This document shows, piece by piece, positions 1 to 11,100 of a stretch of DNA of 64,000 nt. Source of the DNA: Cyclospora cayetanensis (taxonomy: Eukaryota; Apicomplexa; Conoidasida; Eucoccidiorida; Eimeriidae); the NCBI RefSeq assembly GCF_002999335.1, contig NW_020312203.1:186001-250000 (forward strand). The letters run 5' to 3'. The translations under genes were made by a program, and so were the position numbers. Below the pieces are notes generated by a model. That model was not told the DNA's origin and did no database searches. It worked only from the letters and a program-made list of their open reading frames with translations. Each line of letters starts with the position of its first letter. Within the stretch, counting starts at the first letter, position 1.

Positions 1-772
1 CGCAGTACCTGCTGAGCGTACTACATGTTCTCACTACTGTAACCACAGACGCGAGACTGTTTGTGCGTACAATCGTTGTGCGGTTGCTGCAGGTAGCTGC
101 GGGCTTAAAGTGGAAAGGTGCCGTACGGCTGAAAACCGCCCTATCACCTTCAAATAAAGCCATGGGTACAATGCCAAGTCTTCTGACAGCTGTCCTCAGC
201 ATCGCCACTCAGCGGCACGTGGCGTGTGTGCCTATCCGCGCTCTTATTAGCGAAGAGACGGCTCCACACAGGAATGCCCGCGAGGACGTACTTCCCTGCG
301 AATGGGGTATTGGCCCCTCGCAGAGTGAGCCTTAGGGCCCATCAGGCATCAACATTACTGAAAGTGCGCCAACATAGCACGGAGGGCCAGAGGATGGAGC
401 ACTGGGCACCTTGCACTTCCGCGTTTCCGCGTGCCTACCAGCGCATTTCAGGATCGCTGAATCTCCTACATGCATATGCCTCTCCCTATCACCAAAGGCT
501 CTCCTTTAACGACTGGCTCTACAAAACGCACAGGTTTTCGCCGTTGTGTTTTTGTTTTAGTAATTTTCTCTGACTTTCCGAACACATGACGGGATAAGAA
601 GTGCCTCAATGATTCGGTGAAAGGCAAAAACGATATATACACGTGCGCCTCTAGTGTTGCGCATCGGCATGTAGAGATTGAGGACTAGTTCACTGAAACG
701 CGTGCAGCGGGTCCAACGGGCGCAGAAAGGCAAAAAATACCCCGTTGGCGACGCTCCATGGCTCATGCGGCC
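1..772. other. No supported gene
   Basis: Only short, unconvincing open frames are present here, with no domain-like sequence or splice pattern. The stretch lies downstream of the cyclophilin gene and probably holds its 3' untranslated region and intergenic DNA. Confidence 0.5.
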
Positions 773-2569
773 CTACAGCTGTTCAGCGTCTGCGATTGGA
801 TTTGCGTGTATGACGACACTGAGAATCTTTATTTCGTTGATAGGACGATTTTTCTTTCCCACGGGTTCTTTCTCTATCTTATCCAAGGTGTCCATGCCGT
901 CAATCAGTCTTCCAAACACCGTATATACCCCGTTCAAGTGTGGCTGCCGTGAATACGTGATGAAAAACTGTGAGCCATTAGTGTTGGGAGCCCCCTGGTT
1001 GGCCATGGACAGCACGCCTCGGCGGTCATGCTATCGTGTCAAACAGCACAGCAAGCACAAGCAGAGCGTTACGTATGGTGCAATATGCAGCATTATTTAG
1101 CGCCCAAACAAGTGTACAGAGACTGTTATGAAGTCGTCCGTTGCAAGCAGAGTTGGAAGCAGCATCTCTAAGCCCTTGAATTTGCCCCACTAGTAGAGTA
1201 GTGATACGCAACTACGAACATCGCCGTGGTGGCCGCGATATACTTGCGTGAGGATTAGACAGTGGGAAAGCGTCACAGACACACCAAGCCCCGCGCACAA
1301 TTAAGGAAACACGGGATCCCCTATCTGTGGAACTAAAGAGCGGCCCTTTCCAAGAGTCCGCAGAGCAAGCAACGGCAAAGGGAGAACCAAAGCAGAAACA
1401 GGCCACGTGATGAGCTGCAAATCGATCGTCAGCTTAAGTGACACATGCAAGCACAGAGCCGAGACGCCCAGCAAATCCTATGGGGCCTCGCGCTAAGGCA
1501 TATGTTTGCTGATGCACGTGGCACACACGGTAAGGCCCTTCCCTTCCCACTTCCCAATTCCTCCAAAGAGGCCCCGAGGACGCAGCAGTAAACGTACCTT
1601 GAGAGAGGAGACGAATTCGTCTTCAAAAAAACCGCCGTAAATGGACTCGCCTCCTTTCCCGGTGTTTGTGGGGTCACCTGTCTGCACCGCGAAGCCCTTT
1701 ATGTTTCTGAGGAATAATGCCCAAGAAAATAGTTTGAAGCAGGAGAGTACGTGCAGGTACGGATCGGGGGAGTGAGCAAGTTCACAGAAAGGGGAAAGGC
1801 GCGCAGAGGAATAATTAGGGGCATCTTTGAGTTTCAGAACAGAGTGCAGCCCTCTCGGAAAACGCTGCGAACTTTCCGCTCAGTTGTACTCGCCAACTGG
1901 TCGGCCGATAATAAAACCAAAAGACACGGAAAGGGGGAAAGCAAGCAGACAGCAAGGGCACAAGCACGACGCGGCACATTTTAAGTGGATGCACAAAGAG
2001 CTGTCGTGCATACCAAAAAGAGGACCGCAACGTGTCGGTCAGACCTCAAGAAGACGCTGGAGGTCACAGTGCAAATAAGGCGGAGACGATTATATATATT
2101 TCGCGAGGCAGCAGAGAATGCCAGAACTGGGTGTAGCACGCATGCAAAGGCCCTGAGGCACCGCGCAAAAGGGTAAGCTAAGCAACCCAAGAGACGCATG
2201 CGAAAGGGAGATGAGGTTAGCAAAGCAATCGCATACCTTGTAAAGATGCAACCGTCGTACGCGTTAGAGGCACAGAGCGCCAAAAAGTTCTGCGGACGCA
2301 CAACGGAGTGGCAACAGCCACCACAGCAACGCAGGAAGTAAACACAACGGAAGCAGCCATGATAGCAGCGGCAGTGATCACAGGAGCATCCGCAGTCAGC
2401 GTAGTAGGAGGCAGCATCGCTGCAGGATCAGCAGCTGCATGCGCAAATGCGGCGCGTTCTCGCGTAGGCAAAGGCCTCCTAGGATTTTTACTTTGCAGGT
2501 CCTAGGCGTCTGCTGGCAGAAGAGCTCCGCCTTGAGGTCCCCGTGAGTTGTCTTTAATGTGACCGACAT
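773..2569 (-). CDS. PPIL3: PPIL3-type cyclophilin (peptidyl-prolyl isomerase)
   Basis: Four exons join in frame: 2569-2492, 2289-2237, 1706-1598 and 1030-773, giving 165 residues. The product is a single cyclophilin domain that should catalyse prolyl cis-trans isomerisation. The short start ([17 protein letters not shown]), the GCIFTRNIKGF segment, [12 protein letters not shown], the [17 protein letters not shown] core and the ending [10 protein letters not shown] follow the PPIL3 subfamily almost residue by residue. That family is about 161 residues long and is linked to the spliceosome in other eukaryotes. All three introns have GT-AG ends, and the phases (0, 2, 0) keep the frame. No signal peptide is seen, so a nuclear or cytosolic location is inferred. 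The gene is divergent from the methyltransferase gene at 3.2 kb. Confidence 0.93.
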
Positions 2570-3245
2570 TTTTAGCCGTTTCTGCGAGTCTCGTCGCTGC
2601 TGCTCCGTTAGGAGTTGTGCATGCCTGTGTAGGGTGGCTGGGGTGGCCCCAGAAAGCCTGGAAGGCCCTCTTGCTCTCTACGACAAGCAACCCTCCTAAA
2701 TTCAACAGCTTCGTACACTTTGTGCCGGGAGAGTCCAGAAACAACAGAAAACAAGGGGATGCCCATATAGCGCGGCCACCTTTCTCGTCGTTAGCAGCGC
2801 CAGTTCATGCAGGCAGGCATCCAACAAACTAGGGGCTGCAGGTGTTTAGGATCAGAAGCAAACAAATCGTGGAAAGCCAACGCCAAACTATGACTGTTTT
2901 TTCGCAGTAACCCCACAGGGCCCCTCGACACGCGTGCATACAGCCAGGCCCGGAGGCCCCTAGGGGCCCCTCAGACGAAGGGGGCCCCTCAGGCAAAGGG
3001 GGCCCCTAGGGAGGAGGGTCCTTCTACTGGTATTGGGGGCCCCACGTGGGCCGTCTGCGGTTTACTGTGATGCTTCTCTCAGAGAAGGCACACAGAGAGG
3101 TAAGACTATGGCAGCGCCATCTTGTTAAGCGGCTTCTACTACGGGCATAAAAAGAGGGTCATTGCAGCCGTGCAGCGGCCCCTGGTCCTGCTACTGGTGC
3201 TGTCACCATTGCTGTAGCTGTTGCAATATCTGGCTGTACGGTATC
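2570..3245. promoter_or_regulatory. Divergent intergenic region with GGGGCCCC palindrome cluster
   Basis: This region separates the starts of the cyclophilin (-) and methyltransferase (+) genes, so both promoters should lie here. At about 2945-3045 there are several near-identical copies of a GGGGCCCC core, often followed by T, spaced roughly 20-25 bases apart and partly continuous with an overlapping CCTAGG. The palindromes are directly visible. Their regulatory role is only inferred from position. Confidence 0.4.
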
Positions 3246-4562
3246 ATGGAGGTGGAGCTGTGTTTGCTAGAGCTCTTGCGAGGAGGGGCCTTCACTGTAC
3301 AGCCCGTTGGGGTCCATGGTGAAGTGTTGCCCTCGCACCAGCTGCACCGAAGCTCCGGGGGGCAGCAGCAAGCAGGAGCTGCACGAGCGCGTCAGGAAGC
3401 ACTGCTGCTGCTGCCTCTGCTACGGAGGATACCTGGGGTACCTCTAGGATCGTTGGCAGGGGGGAAGACTGTCACAAGACAGTCGTTGCGTGTGACCATG
3501 CCCGCAGCGAATTGTTCGGACACCACTGCCGCCGACCTTTGGTGCCGTGCTGCAGCACAGCTTCTGCAGTATCTACTGCTTAACCGGGAAGCCTTGCAGC
3601 TGCAACAGCGGTGGGTGCTGGAGTTGGGTTGCGGTTTGGGGGCTCCCAGCTGTCTCTGTTTCCTCCTAGGTGCCGCGCGAGTATGCGCAACTGACCACGA
3701 TGCCGCTGCTCTCTCTCTTGCGCGCTGCAACCTGAGCCTCTCTTCTGTTTTGAATCCCCCTATCGGCCCCGACGCGGCAAGTGCAGGAGCAGCAGATCGG
3801 CTGGCTTCTGCGGCAGTGCGTGCGTTGGGAGAGATACGATGTCGCCAGTACCCCCAAAAGAAACAGTTGTGTGTGTCGGAGCTGCTAGATGCACTTTTGG
3901 GAAACCCTAGGACGTCTGTGGGGCCCCTTGAATGGACCGACAATGAAGCAGCCGTGCTGCAGCAAGTGCGTGCGGCCGCCGGGGAAACACCAATTCCACA
4001 AGCGGGCTTAGAGAGTCGCTTTAATCTGATTCTGGCAGCAGATGTTCTCTTCTCTGATAAGGCTGCGAAGGCGCTCGCGTCGACCATAAAAACCCTAGCG
4101 CGCACAGCTCTGGAGTGTGACACTTTGGGGGATTTTACGGACTCCCCCGCATTTTTATGTTTGATTAGCCATGAGGTCCGTCACGCGGTGTATATGCACC
4201 AGAAAGTCATGAAGGAGGAAGCTGACTCTGCGCTGCGCTCTTTCATCAGAGAGTTTACTCCTCTGGGAGACTCCCACGGGTCACTTGCCCAGAGATACGC
4301 CAGCAAGCCGTTGAGGCCGGGGGACGATTCCTTGATCCAAACAGCAGAAGCAGCAGCACTTAGGCCTGACGGCACGCCACAGAACCTTTCCAGTGGACTT
4401 TATGTACACCTGATGGAAGGTTCTGCTCCTTCCTTAACGGAAGGAAACCTTCCACAACACAAAAAGCATTGCCTCTCAGAGGGCAGTGTCTGTATCATTG
4501 CTGTAGGACCAAACCCTGACGTCCTGCAGATGCTGCCTGCGACATCTTCTTTTCCATCCTAA
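3246..4562 (+). CDS. Family-16-type (METTL21-like) methyltransferase
   Basis: Single open frame. The first methionine is at 3162, but the methionine at 3246 (MEVELCLLELL) looks the better start because the 28 residues before it are an odd Cys/Trp-rich stretch. The protein is about 438 residues from that start. A Rossmann-type SAM-dependent methyltransferase core is visible: motif I VLELGCGLGAPS at about residue 127, an acidic ATDHDAAAL strand-2 motif, and FNLILAADVLFSD, which matches the post-motif acidic signature of Methyltransf_16 proteins (METTL21/FAM86/METTL18 relatives). Many of these methylate lysine or histidine on chaperones, elongation factors or ribosomal proteins; the substrate here cannot be read from sequence. 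The protein is longer than typical METTL21 members because of Ala-rich insertions and a C-terminal extension. A small intron cannot be excluded. Confidence 0.72.
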   Translation: MEVELCLLELLRGGAFTVQPVGVHGEVLPSHQLHRSSGGQQQAGAARARQEALLLLPLLRRIPGVPLGSLAGGKTVTRQSLRVTMPAANCSDTTAADLWCRAAAQLLQYLLLNREALQLQQRWVLELGCGLGAPSCLCFLLGAARVCATDHDAAALSLARCNLSLSSVLNPPIGPDAASAGAADRLASAAVRALGEIRCRQYPQKKQLCVSELLDALLGNPRTSVGPLEWTDNEAAVLQQVRAAAGETPIPQAGLESRFNLILAADVLFSDKAAKALASTIKTLARTALECDTLGDFTDSPAFLCLISHEVRHAVYMHQKVMKEEADSALRSFIREFTPLGDSHGSLAQRYASKPLRPGDDSLIQTAEAAALRPDGTPQNLSSGLYVHLMEGSAPSLTEGNLPQHKKHCLSEGSVCIIAVGPNPDVLQMLPATSSFPS

Positions 4563-5334
4563 CCGCTAACAAGTTCCCTTACTGCCACAACTAGTCCCTG
4601 GGGCAGCGCGATAACCGAAACAGCCGCATCTAAGAGTGCGCGATGCTCGTCGAGCTCTTGCAAAAGAGCAGCTGTGAGGGCGCTTTTTTGGAGACTTTAG
4701 AGGCCCCTTAGGAAAGGACCAGGGATACGCACTCGGTGACTCGCAACGCTGCTGACTAGATTCCCGCATTAGGTGAGTGCTTGCGGAAATGCACGAAGCA
4801 GCAAGGTGGGGGACTTCATTTCTGCCCGCATTCTAAGAAAAATACGGGCAAGAGCACTGGAATGAACGTTGGTCAGACGGCCGCGCAGTAGCTGTACACT
4901 GACGCGGAGTAGCTGTATACTGACGTGTCTGCTCAATATCGCGGTGGCTAGAGATACTTGCCAGCATGGCGGCGGGCATTATAGCGCAGAAAGGGAGAGA
5001 GAGGCTGGCACGGCAGGTGGGCTGGGTGGGCAGGGGGATAGGCGTACCGCACAGCGTCCATACAGCTGATAAACGGTGCGATGGGGGGTCAGAGGATAGC
5101 GTAGGAAGAGACACCAAAAATACTGAAACCCCATAGAGGGTCCAAAGCTCTCCGATGCCTCAATGGAAGCAGGGCGCACAAGCAGCCTATACAGCTAGTC
5201 GGTTAGCTAAAGGACTGGCTGCTCCGTTTGCTAGACAAAGAATCCGGGAGCACGCCCGCCGCGAATGGAGCTAAGCAACTTCGAAGCTGAGGAGCCTCGC
5301 ACTACCTAGGTACATCTATTTTGATACAAGACGG
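4563..5334. other. Intergenic region, no supported gene
   Basis: Small overlapping frames on both strands lack recognisable sequence or consistent splice sites. The stretch lies between the end of the methyltransferase gene and the end of the minus-strand gene at 5335, so it is a convergent 3' region. Confidence 0.45.
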
Positions 5335-7344
5335 CTACTTAGCTAGTTGCAAAGAGCAAAGCTCATAGACGAGCACTAGTAGCGGCAAAGCCATCAGCAG
5401 CAGCCACAAGCACAACGAAATCAGCTGCACCATCGTAAGGCCGCAGAAAAGAGCCTCGCCTCGGCCTCCCAATCCCCCCCTGCAGGAATGAGAGCAACAG
5501 GCGCACATTACACTGCTCGCACCCATCGACTGCTCGGAAACAGCAGCAAGAGGGGGAGTTTCATGCATCGGCAAGAGTTCACACTGCGTACAGATCGCCC
5601 TACCTTGTTCGCATCATCAAAAAGCCCCAGAGACTCGAGGCCGCACTCGGCGCAGGCCCGTTCGGCGATGCATTTCCACCCAACAACCTGTAGCAGCATG
5701 CGCAGCAAGCGTCGATAGCGGCATCTTTGTTGCTGCAGGTGTTTGCTGCGTTCCAGGAGAGAACACTTAGGATGCAACCTCCCCGGAAACAAGCATCCTG
5801 CACTGCAGTGGCAACAGCTCTGGGGAGACCGCAGCATGCGTCGCTGCTCCCGCTTAGCGGCAGCAGCAACGCAGCGGCAGCACCGACACACCTTTGAGCC
5901 CTTGATCGTGAGGCCGTCCACAAGGTTGGGGAGTCATCGATAAGCCGTTCAGCGTAGTTTGTGCGCAAAGGCGCCCGCACGCTGCACCACAGCAGTCTCG
6001 GAACAACCTGTCACGAAAGCGGCCAGAGAAGCAGACTCCGCAGCTATACTGGACGCAGCAGCAACAGGTAAAATAGCCAGCCTGGGCGAGAAAGAAGCAG
6101 CAGCTCACGCATCTACTCCTGTCGTCTCGAGATCTGCCGGTATCGCAGCATAAACATCTTCTGCCGCGCTGCCTGCAGCGGGTTGTTGCGTGGTAGGTCC
6201 AGAAATAGCCTCAAGCAGCTGCCTTTGCCTCTCCTGCCGTGCTGCTCTATCCATAGCCAGTCGGTCAAGCTCCTCTTGCTGCAGCCGCTTGGCGAGCTCA
6301 ATGCAAGCCTGCAGCAGAAGCAGAAGCAGAAGCAGAAGCAGAAGCAGCAGAGGCAGCAGTTCGACGCCTTTAGGCAGCACAAGCATGCAGCCTGCGCTGC
6401 GCAAGCGGTAGCTATGCGTGTGCAAGCATGCATCTAAAGGACAGAGATAAGGCACACCCGTTCCTCAAGCTGTCTCCGAATGACGTCTTCCACCTCTTCC
6501 TCCTTCTGCAGCCTCTCCGCATAGCGCTGCCGGTGTAACTGGCGATATGCATTAAGGTCTGCTGCTGAGGAAGTCGCATCTTGTGCCAAAGCCTCCAGTG
6601 ATACTGCAGTGTCAGGTGCCGGTGCTCCCCGTGCAGCAGTCCCCCCACCAACCCTCTCCTCAGATGAAGCGTCTGCATGCTGAGGATTCAGAGGCCGTTT
6701 CATGCTCACGTCTTTGCATGCATCATCAGCTGCATCTCCTGCGGATGCTGATGCTCCTGTTGGAGCCGAATCAGGTTGAGAGTAACGCACTCCCAGCTCG
6801 AATCCCTTGGTCTCGCTGTTTTCCATTTTTGTCTGAGGCTTTGCTGCTGTGCAGTTCTGCATCGACGCGCAAAATTGGATGCTGTCGCGCCTCCTCCTAC
6901 TGATATTCTTCTGGTTCTGTTTCTCCTGCATGCACACGCTCGGCTCTGCTAGCCTCGTGACAAGAAGAAAGGCTGCAGACTTCGCGTCTTCTGGTCGATG
7001 AGGCTGAACGTGAGCCGTACAACAACAAGGTGCATGTCCAGAATGCAAAAGAGGCCAATCGATCCTTGCAAAACCGCAGGTTCTGTGTGTGCTGCTGGAG
7101 TTGCGAGACAGCGATTGCCTAAGGTCCTTCTGCTGATGCTCTTGGGAGATAACAGTTGCTTTGCTGCTGCTCGCCTCAACTGTCCAGAGCCTCTCCCTGG
7201 TGCCACAGCTCTACGGTAGTCCAGTGCAGCCACAGCGTCTTCCCCAGTGCCGTATTCCCATGGTTCTAGGGGAGAAGAGGCTGCAGTCAGCAGCGTGGTT
7301 AAATGATGTGTTGCCTCGGAGAAGGCACCGGCCTCGGGGTTCAC
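5335..7344 (-). CDS. Tail-anchored coiled-coil protein, possible Use1-type SNARE
   Basis: Five exons join in frame: 6856-6458, 6308-6109, 5981-5892, 5687-5604 and 5479-5335. The methionine at 6826 (MENSETKGFELGVRY) would give 295 residues. A further 5' exon starting at 7344 (MNPEAGAFSEATHHL) may join upstream, but its donor is not settled. The middle is charged and helical (QLHRQRYAERLQKEEE, then RLQQEELDRLAMDRAARQ). The C-terminus is a single hydrophobic helix (MVQLISLCLWLLLMALPLL) with a short tail, typical of tail-anchored ER or Golgi proteins. Spacing of the helix, the LIDDS segment and the terminal anchor recalls Use1-type Qc SNAREs, but the SNARE heptads are weak, so that identity is inference. 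Intron 6457-6309 contains a (GCAGAA)n run. Confidence 0.5.
6309..6355. repeat. (GCAGAA)n hexanucleotide repeat in an intron
   Basis: On the plus strand the triplet/hexanucleotide pattern gcagaa repeats about six times. It sits just inside the splice acceptor of a minus-strand exon, where on the coding strand it is the pyrimidine-rich tract (TTCTGC)n ahead of the acceptor. Confidence 0.75.
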
Positions 7345-8155
7345 CGGAGAAAAAGCCCCTCTTCTTCAGTCCACGAGGTTCTTTTCAAGTATAAAGATGG
7401 GAAAAAGACACCTGAAGTCCGATGGGAGAGAGGTCGCTGCACTCGGCTGCCGGGCAGATGCTCTTCCAGTGCAAGAGCGAGCGGCAGTGAGGAGTGCGTC
7501 TGCAGGCGTGAAAATCGGCGGTCACACAGTGCGAGGCGGCTTGAAGCGCTTGTTGCTTCTGCACGCAGAAACCGAAGAAATAATAGAGGAAATAATAGAA
7601 GAAACACCGAAATGTGTAAGACGCGCATCTCTATCACGGCAGCTCATGCAGTAACACCACCGGCACATGCAGCCCGGTCGTCCGTGCCCTCTTGCAACAT
7701 GACACGACAAGAGAAACAGCCAAAGGCACAAAATGAGACGCAGTGAGATGGAGGATCACTTCTCTAGAACGGCAACATACGGGGGGAGAGACAGAGCGTT
7801 TTTTATCGCCCCTCTTAGCGCCTTCATCTAGCTACCCGCAGCCTCGTGGTAACACGCCTGCCCAGCAGTTACAGCAGCAGGAACACCAATAGCGGCATCC
7901 TTACGTGCAGTAGCAGCAGCACGAGTAGCACTACCACCGCGTCCAGCAGAGGCAGCGCACTGCGAAGATAGCCAAGCTACAAGACAAACTTCTGCATGGG
8001 AGATGATCGTGGCAGCAGCGCCTCCTAACCTTTGCAAACCGAACAGGCACAGAAAAGCGGCAACAGGCACGAAGATATCTGTGTCTTTCCCAGCCGCCGC
8101 GACGGCAGCGGTAGCTGCTGGAGCCTGAGATCGAATTCGCAGCAGCAGCAGCAGT
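7345..8155. promoter_or_regulatory. Divergent intergenic region
   Basis: This lies between the start of the minus-strand tail-anchored protein and the start of the plus-strand BEACH gene. No convincing exon was seen. Presumably both promoters and 5' untranslated regions lie here. A short CAG run ends directly before the ATG at 8156. Confidence 0.35.
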
Positions 8156-11100
8156 ATGTTTGGAGGTCAGCGCGTATTCAACGCGCTGATCCTGGAGGAG
8201 GGGGAAGAGTATCTCTCCGACTGCGAAGTCTCAATCGCCACTTCATATCCGGTTGCCTTTCCAGTTTCCCATGTTCGCGCTGCCGTGGCTGCTCTCGCAG
8301 CAGCAGCAGGTGACCAGACTGCTGCTGCTGCTGCTGCAGCGACAGCAACAGCGGCAAGTGATGATGAAGGGCCTGTCCACCCCCTGCTGGCGAGACTTCT
8401 TGGCTTGAAGCAACAGACGTCAGCTGAGGAGGGGCGCCTTCGCTTGTGCAGCAAGAGCTTCATTTTAGACCCGCATCGGCGAGCAGCGGATATCCTCAAG
8501 TTGCTGCTTAGACGCATCATCCTCATTGCACAGCTTCCCAGCAGCAACAGCAGCAGCTGGAGGGGGGTTGCTGATTCTGGCCCCGCAGCAGCAACAACGG
8601 GAGAAGTGCGACTGCTGCTCGGCGTGGCAGAGTTCATGCGCGTGTCTTTAACAGTCATTGATGGAAAAACGCGATGTGTGTCGCCTTTCACGCAAGAATC
8701 TGCTGCGACAGCATCCCAACCACCCCCCTTGTTCCCTCAACACCACCAACAGCAACACCAACAGCAGCGAAGCCCTTCATCCTTCGCTCAGGAACGTAGC
8801 AGGATCTTTTGCTTTGTCCTTACCATTAATGCGGCCGCTGCAGCGGCTGCAGCTGCAGCAGCAGCTGAGCCTGCAGGCAGCCGCAAGCTAACCTTGCTGT
8901 TACTCAACATGTGGCGAGTTTCTGCCGGCAGGGAACTTCTCGCGCGCCTGCCAATGCGTCCCCTTCTCGCAGACGGAGAAGCACCAGATGAGGACAAGCA
9001 ACTTCAACAGCCACCACAACTGCAGCAGCTTGTGACACCCGAGATGTTCGCGATCTCAGTGCAGCGAGAGCTGCAGCAGCATGTTCGCTTCAGTTTTTCG
9101 CAGCTGGATCACAGAGAACAGCTTCTTCTTCCTACCAACACAGGTACACCCTCCGCACCAGAGGCATCAAAACCGCACGCCGAAAGTTTCCTGGACCGAT
9201 GTCTTTTGGACCTTTTTCTGCAACACGCCGCCCCTTTCGCACAGGGCTTTGAGTGCAGTATTACACCATAAAAACGCATGCAGCCAGCGGGCAAGAGCTC
9301 CCCATTGGCTTTCGCGTGTAGTGCGTGTGTGTGCCTTCATTGGTGACCTTCTTGAACGCCTTCCCATAGGCTGCTGTTGCTAATGCCTGCACGTCTTTTT
9401 CCCCCTCCATGACCTCCGTTCTCTGCATGCAGGCTTTTGGGTGTCAAGAATCCGGCCCCTTATGTCTCAGCGTGCCCTCATGCTACTCACACCCTCCTTC
9501 CTCTACCTGGAGCCTCACCCCAACTTCACAAACAAGCCTGCAAAGAGATACCCCCTGTGTGCGCTTCTTCATGTCTTGCGGCGCGTCCGCTGTCTGCGTC
9601 CAAGTGCTCTCGAGCTCATTTTTGGAGCTAAAAGCAGCAGCAGTACCTCCGGGAGCAGCAGCAGCAGCAGTCATACCTCCACTAGAACGTTCCCCCCTCC
9701 TGTTCCTCGCTCTTCTTCTCCCGCTAATGCTGCCACAGATCAACAGGACGGCCTTGGTGTCCGGCATCAGAAAAACTACAAAGTGCTACTCCTTGAATTC
9801 GCAGATCTCACCGAAAGAGAGCGAGTTGCTTGCGCTCTGGAGCAGCTCAAACCCCAGTCAGGCTTTCGCTGTCGCTAAACGTATCAGTTGTGCCTGGCCT
9901 TTTGTTGGCAGTTGAGACAGAACTTTGCAACAGAGCGCCTCTTAGCCCTCGTGTTATCCGCAGCATGACGCGCCGCTGCGCGCATCTCTGGCAGCAGCTG
10001 CTGCTCTCCCGCCGCTTTTGAGATTTCTCTTACATGACTGCCAATACGTGCCGGTTCGGTTCCGCAGGGCCTTCATGCTGCAAGCATCCGACGAATTACT
10101 CCGATGCATGCAGCAAAGGTGGCTAGAGGGCCGCCTTTCCTCGCTGCATTACCTGCAGTTTTTGAACAGCGCTGCCGGCAGAAGCACCAGCAACTTCTCG
10201 GCGTATCCGGTCTTCCCATGGGTTATCCAGAGGTCTGGCACGCATTCACCAGTTTTTTCTGCGTCTTGCGCGCTGCTTGTGCAGTCCAGTGAACATCTGT
10301 GTATCTTCTTGCTGCCTTTGTTTTCTTTTGAAGAAGGGGATGCCTCTCGTTGCGCCTCAGCAGGCGCCCCTAGCGCCAGTGGGAGCGGCAGGCGTCAGCT
10401 CGCGCAAAAATACAGCGGGGGGTGTGGCTTGCGTTTCCACAGATACTCCGAAGCAGATGCGGCAAATCCGCTAAGCGATCCAGCTGCGTATAGAGATCTG
10501 AGCAAGCCGATTGGCGCCCTAAATCCGCAGCGACTCGAAGGCCTGTTGAAGCGCATGAAAGACATCCAGGTGGAGCGCTGCTTGAGTGTGCAAAGCCGCA
10601 GCCAGCGTAGAGTCTGCATGCGCGGGATGCGTAGAGAGCTGCGGTTCCTAGCGGAGCACGTACAAAGAACGCATGCACGACTTTAAGGCCCAAGACAGCA
10701 GGCACAACGGCCCTCCAGTTGCACTTCCAGCCCCCCCGCCCCCTTCTTCTTAAGGTCAGTGTGCGCGCATGCGTGGCTTTGGCGTCCAGGTGGATGCAGG
10801 CGGAGTGGGATGCTCTCCGAGAGCAGCAGGCTCACCAAGCAGTGGAGATTCAGGAGCTTCGGGATCTAACGCAGCAGCAGCTGACCTCAATTATATCTAC
10901 GGCAGCCATTACAGCACTCCCGCATACACCGTTCACTTCCTTGTGCGTCTCTTACCCGAATGCCTGCTAAGGCTTCACTGTGGCCGCTTTGACTGCCCGC
11001 ACAGAATCTTCAGATCCATGCAGGGCGCGTGGGCAGGTAAGGCAACGTATACCTGTCGTTCCTATCCCCCACCGTTCTGCCATGCATGCGGCTGCTGCGT

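Noticed and set aside
10719..10970. Alternative frame with plausible helical sequence (ELRDLTQQQLTSI)
   Set aside because: The BEACH frame YIYGSHYSTPAY overlaps it and is fixed by conservation and phase.
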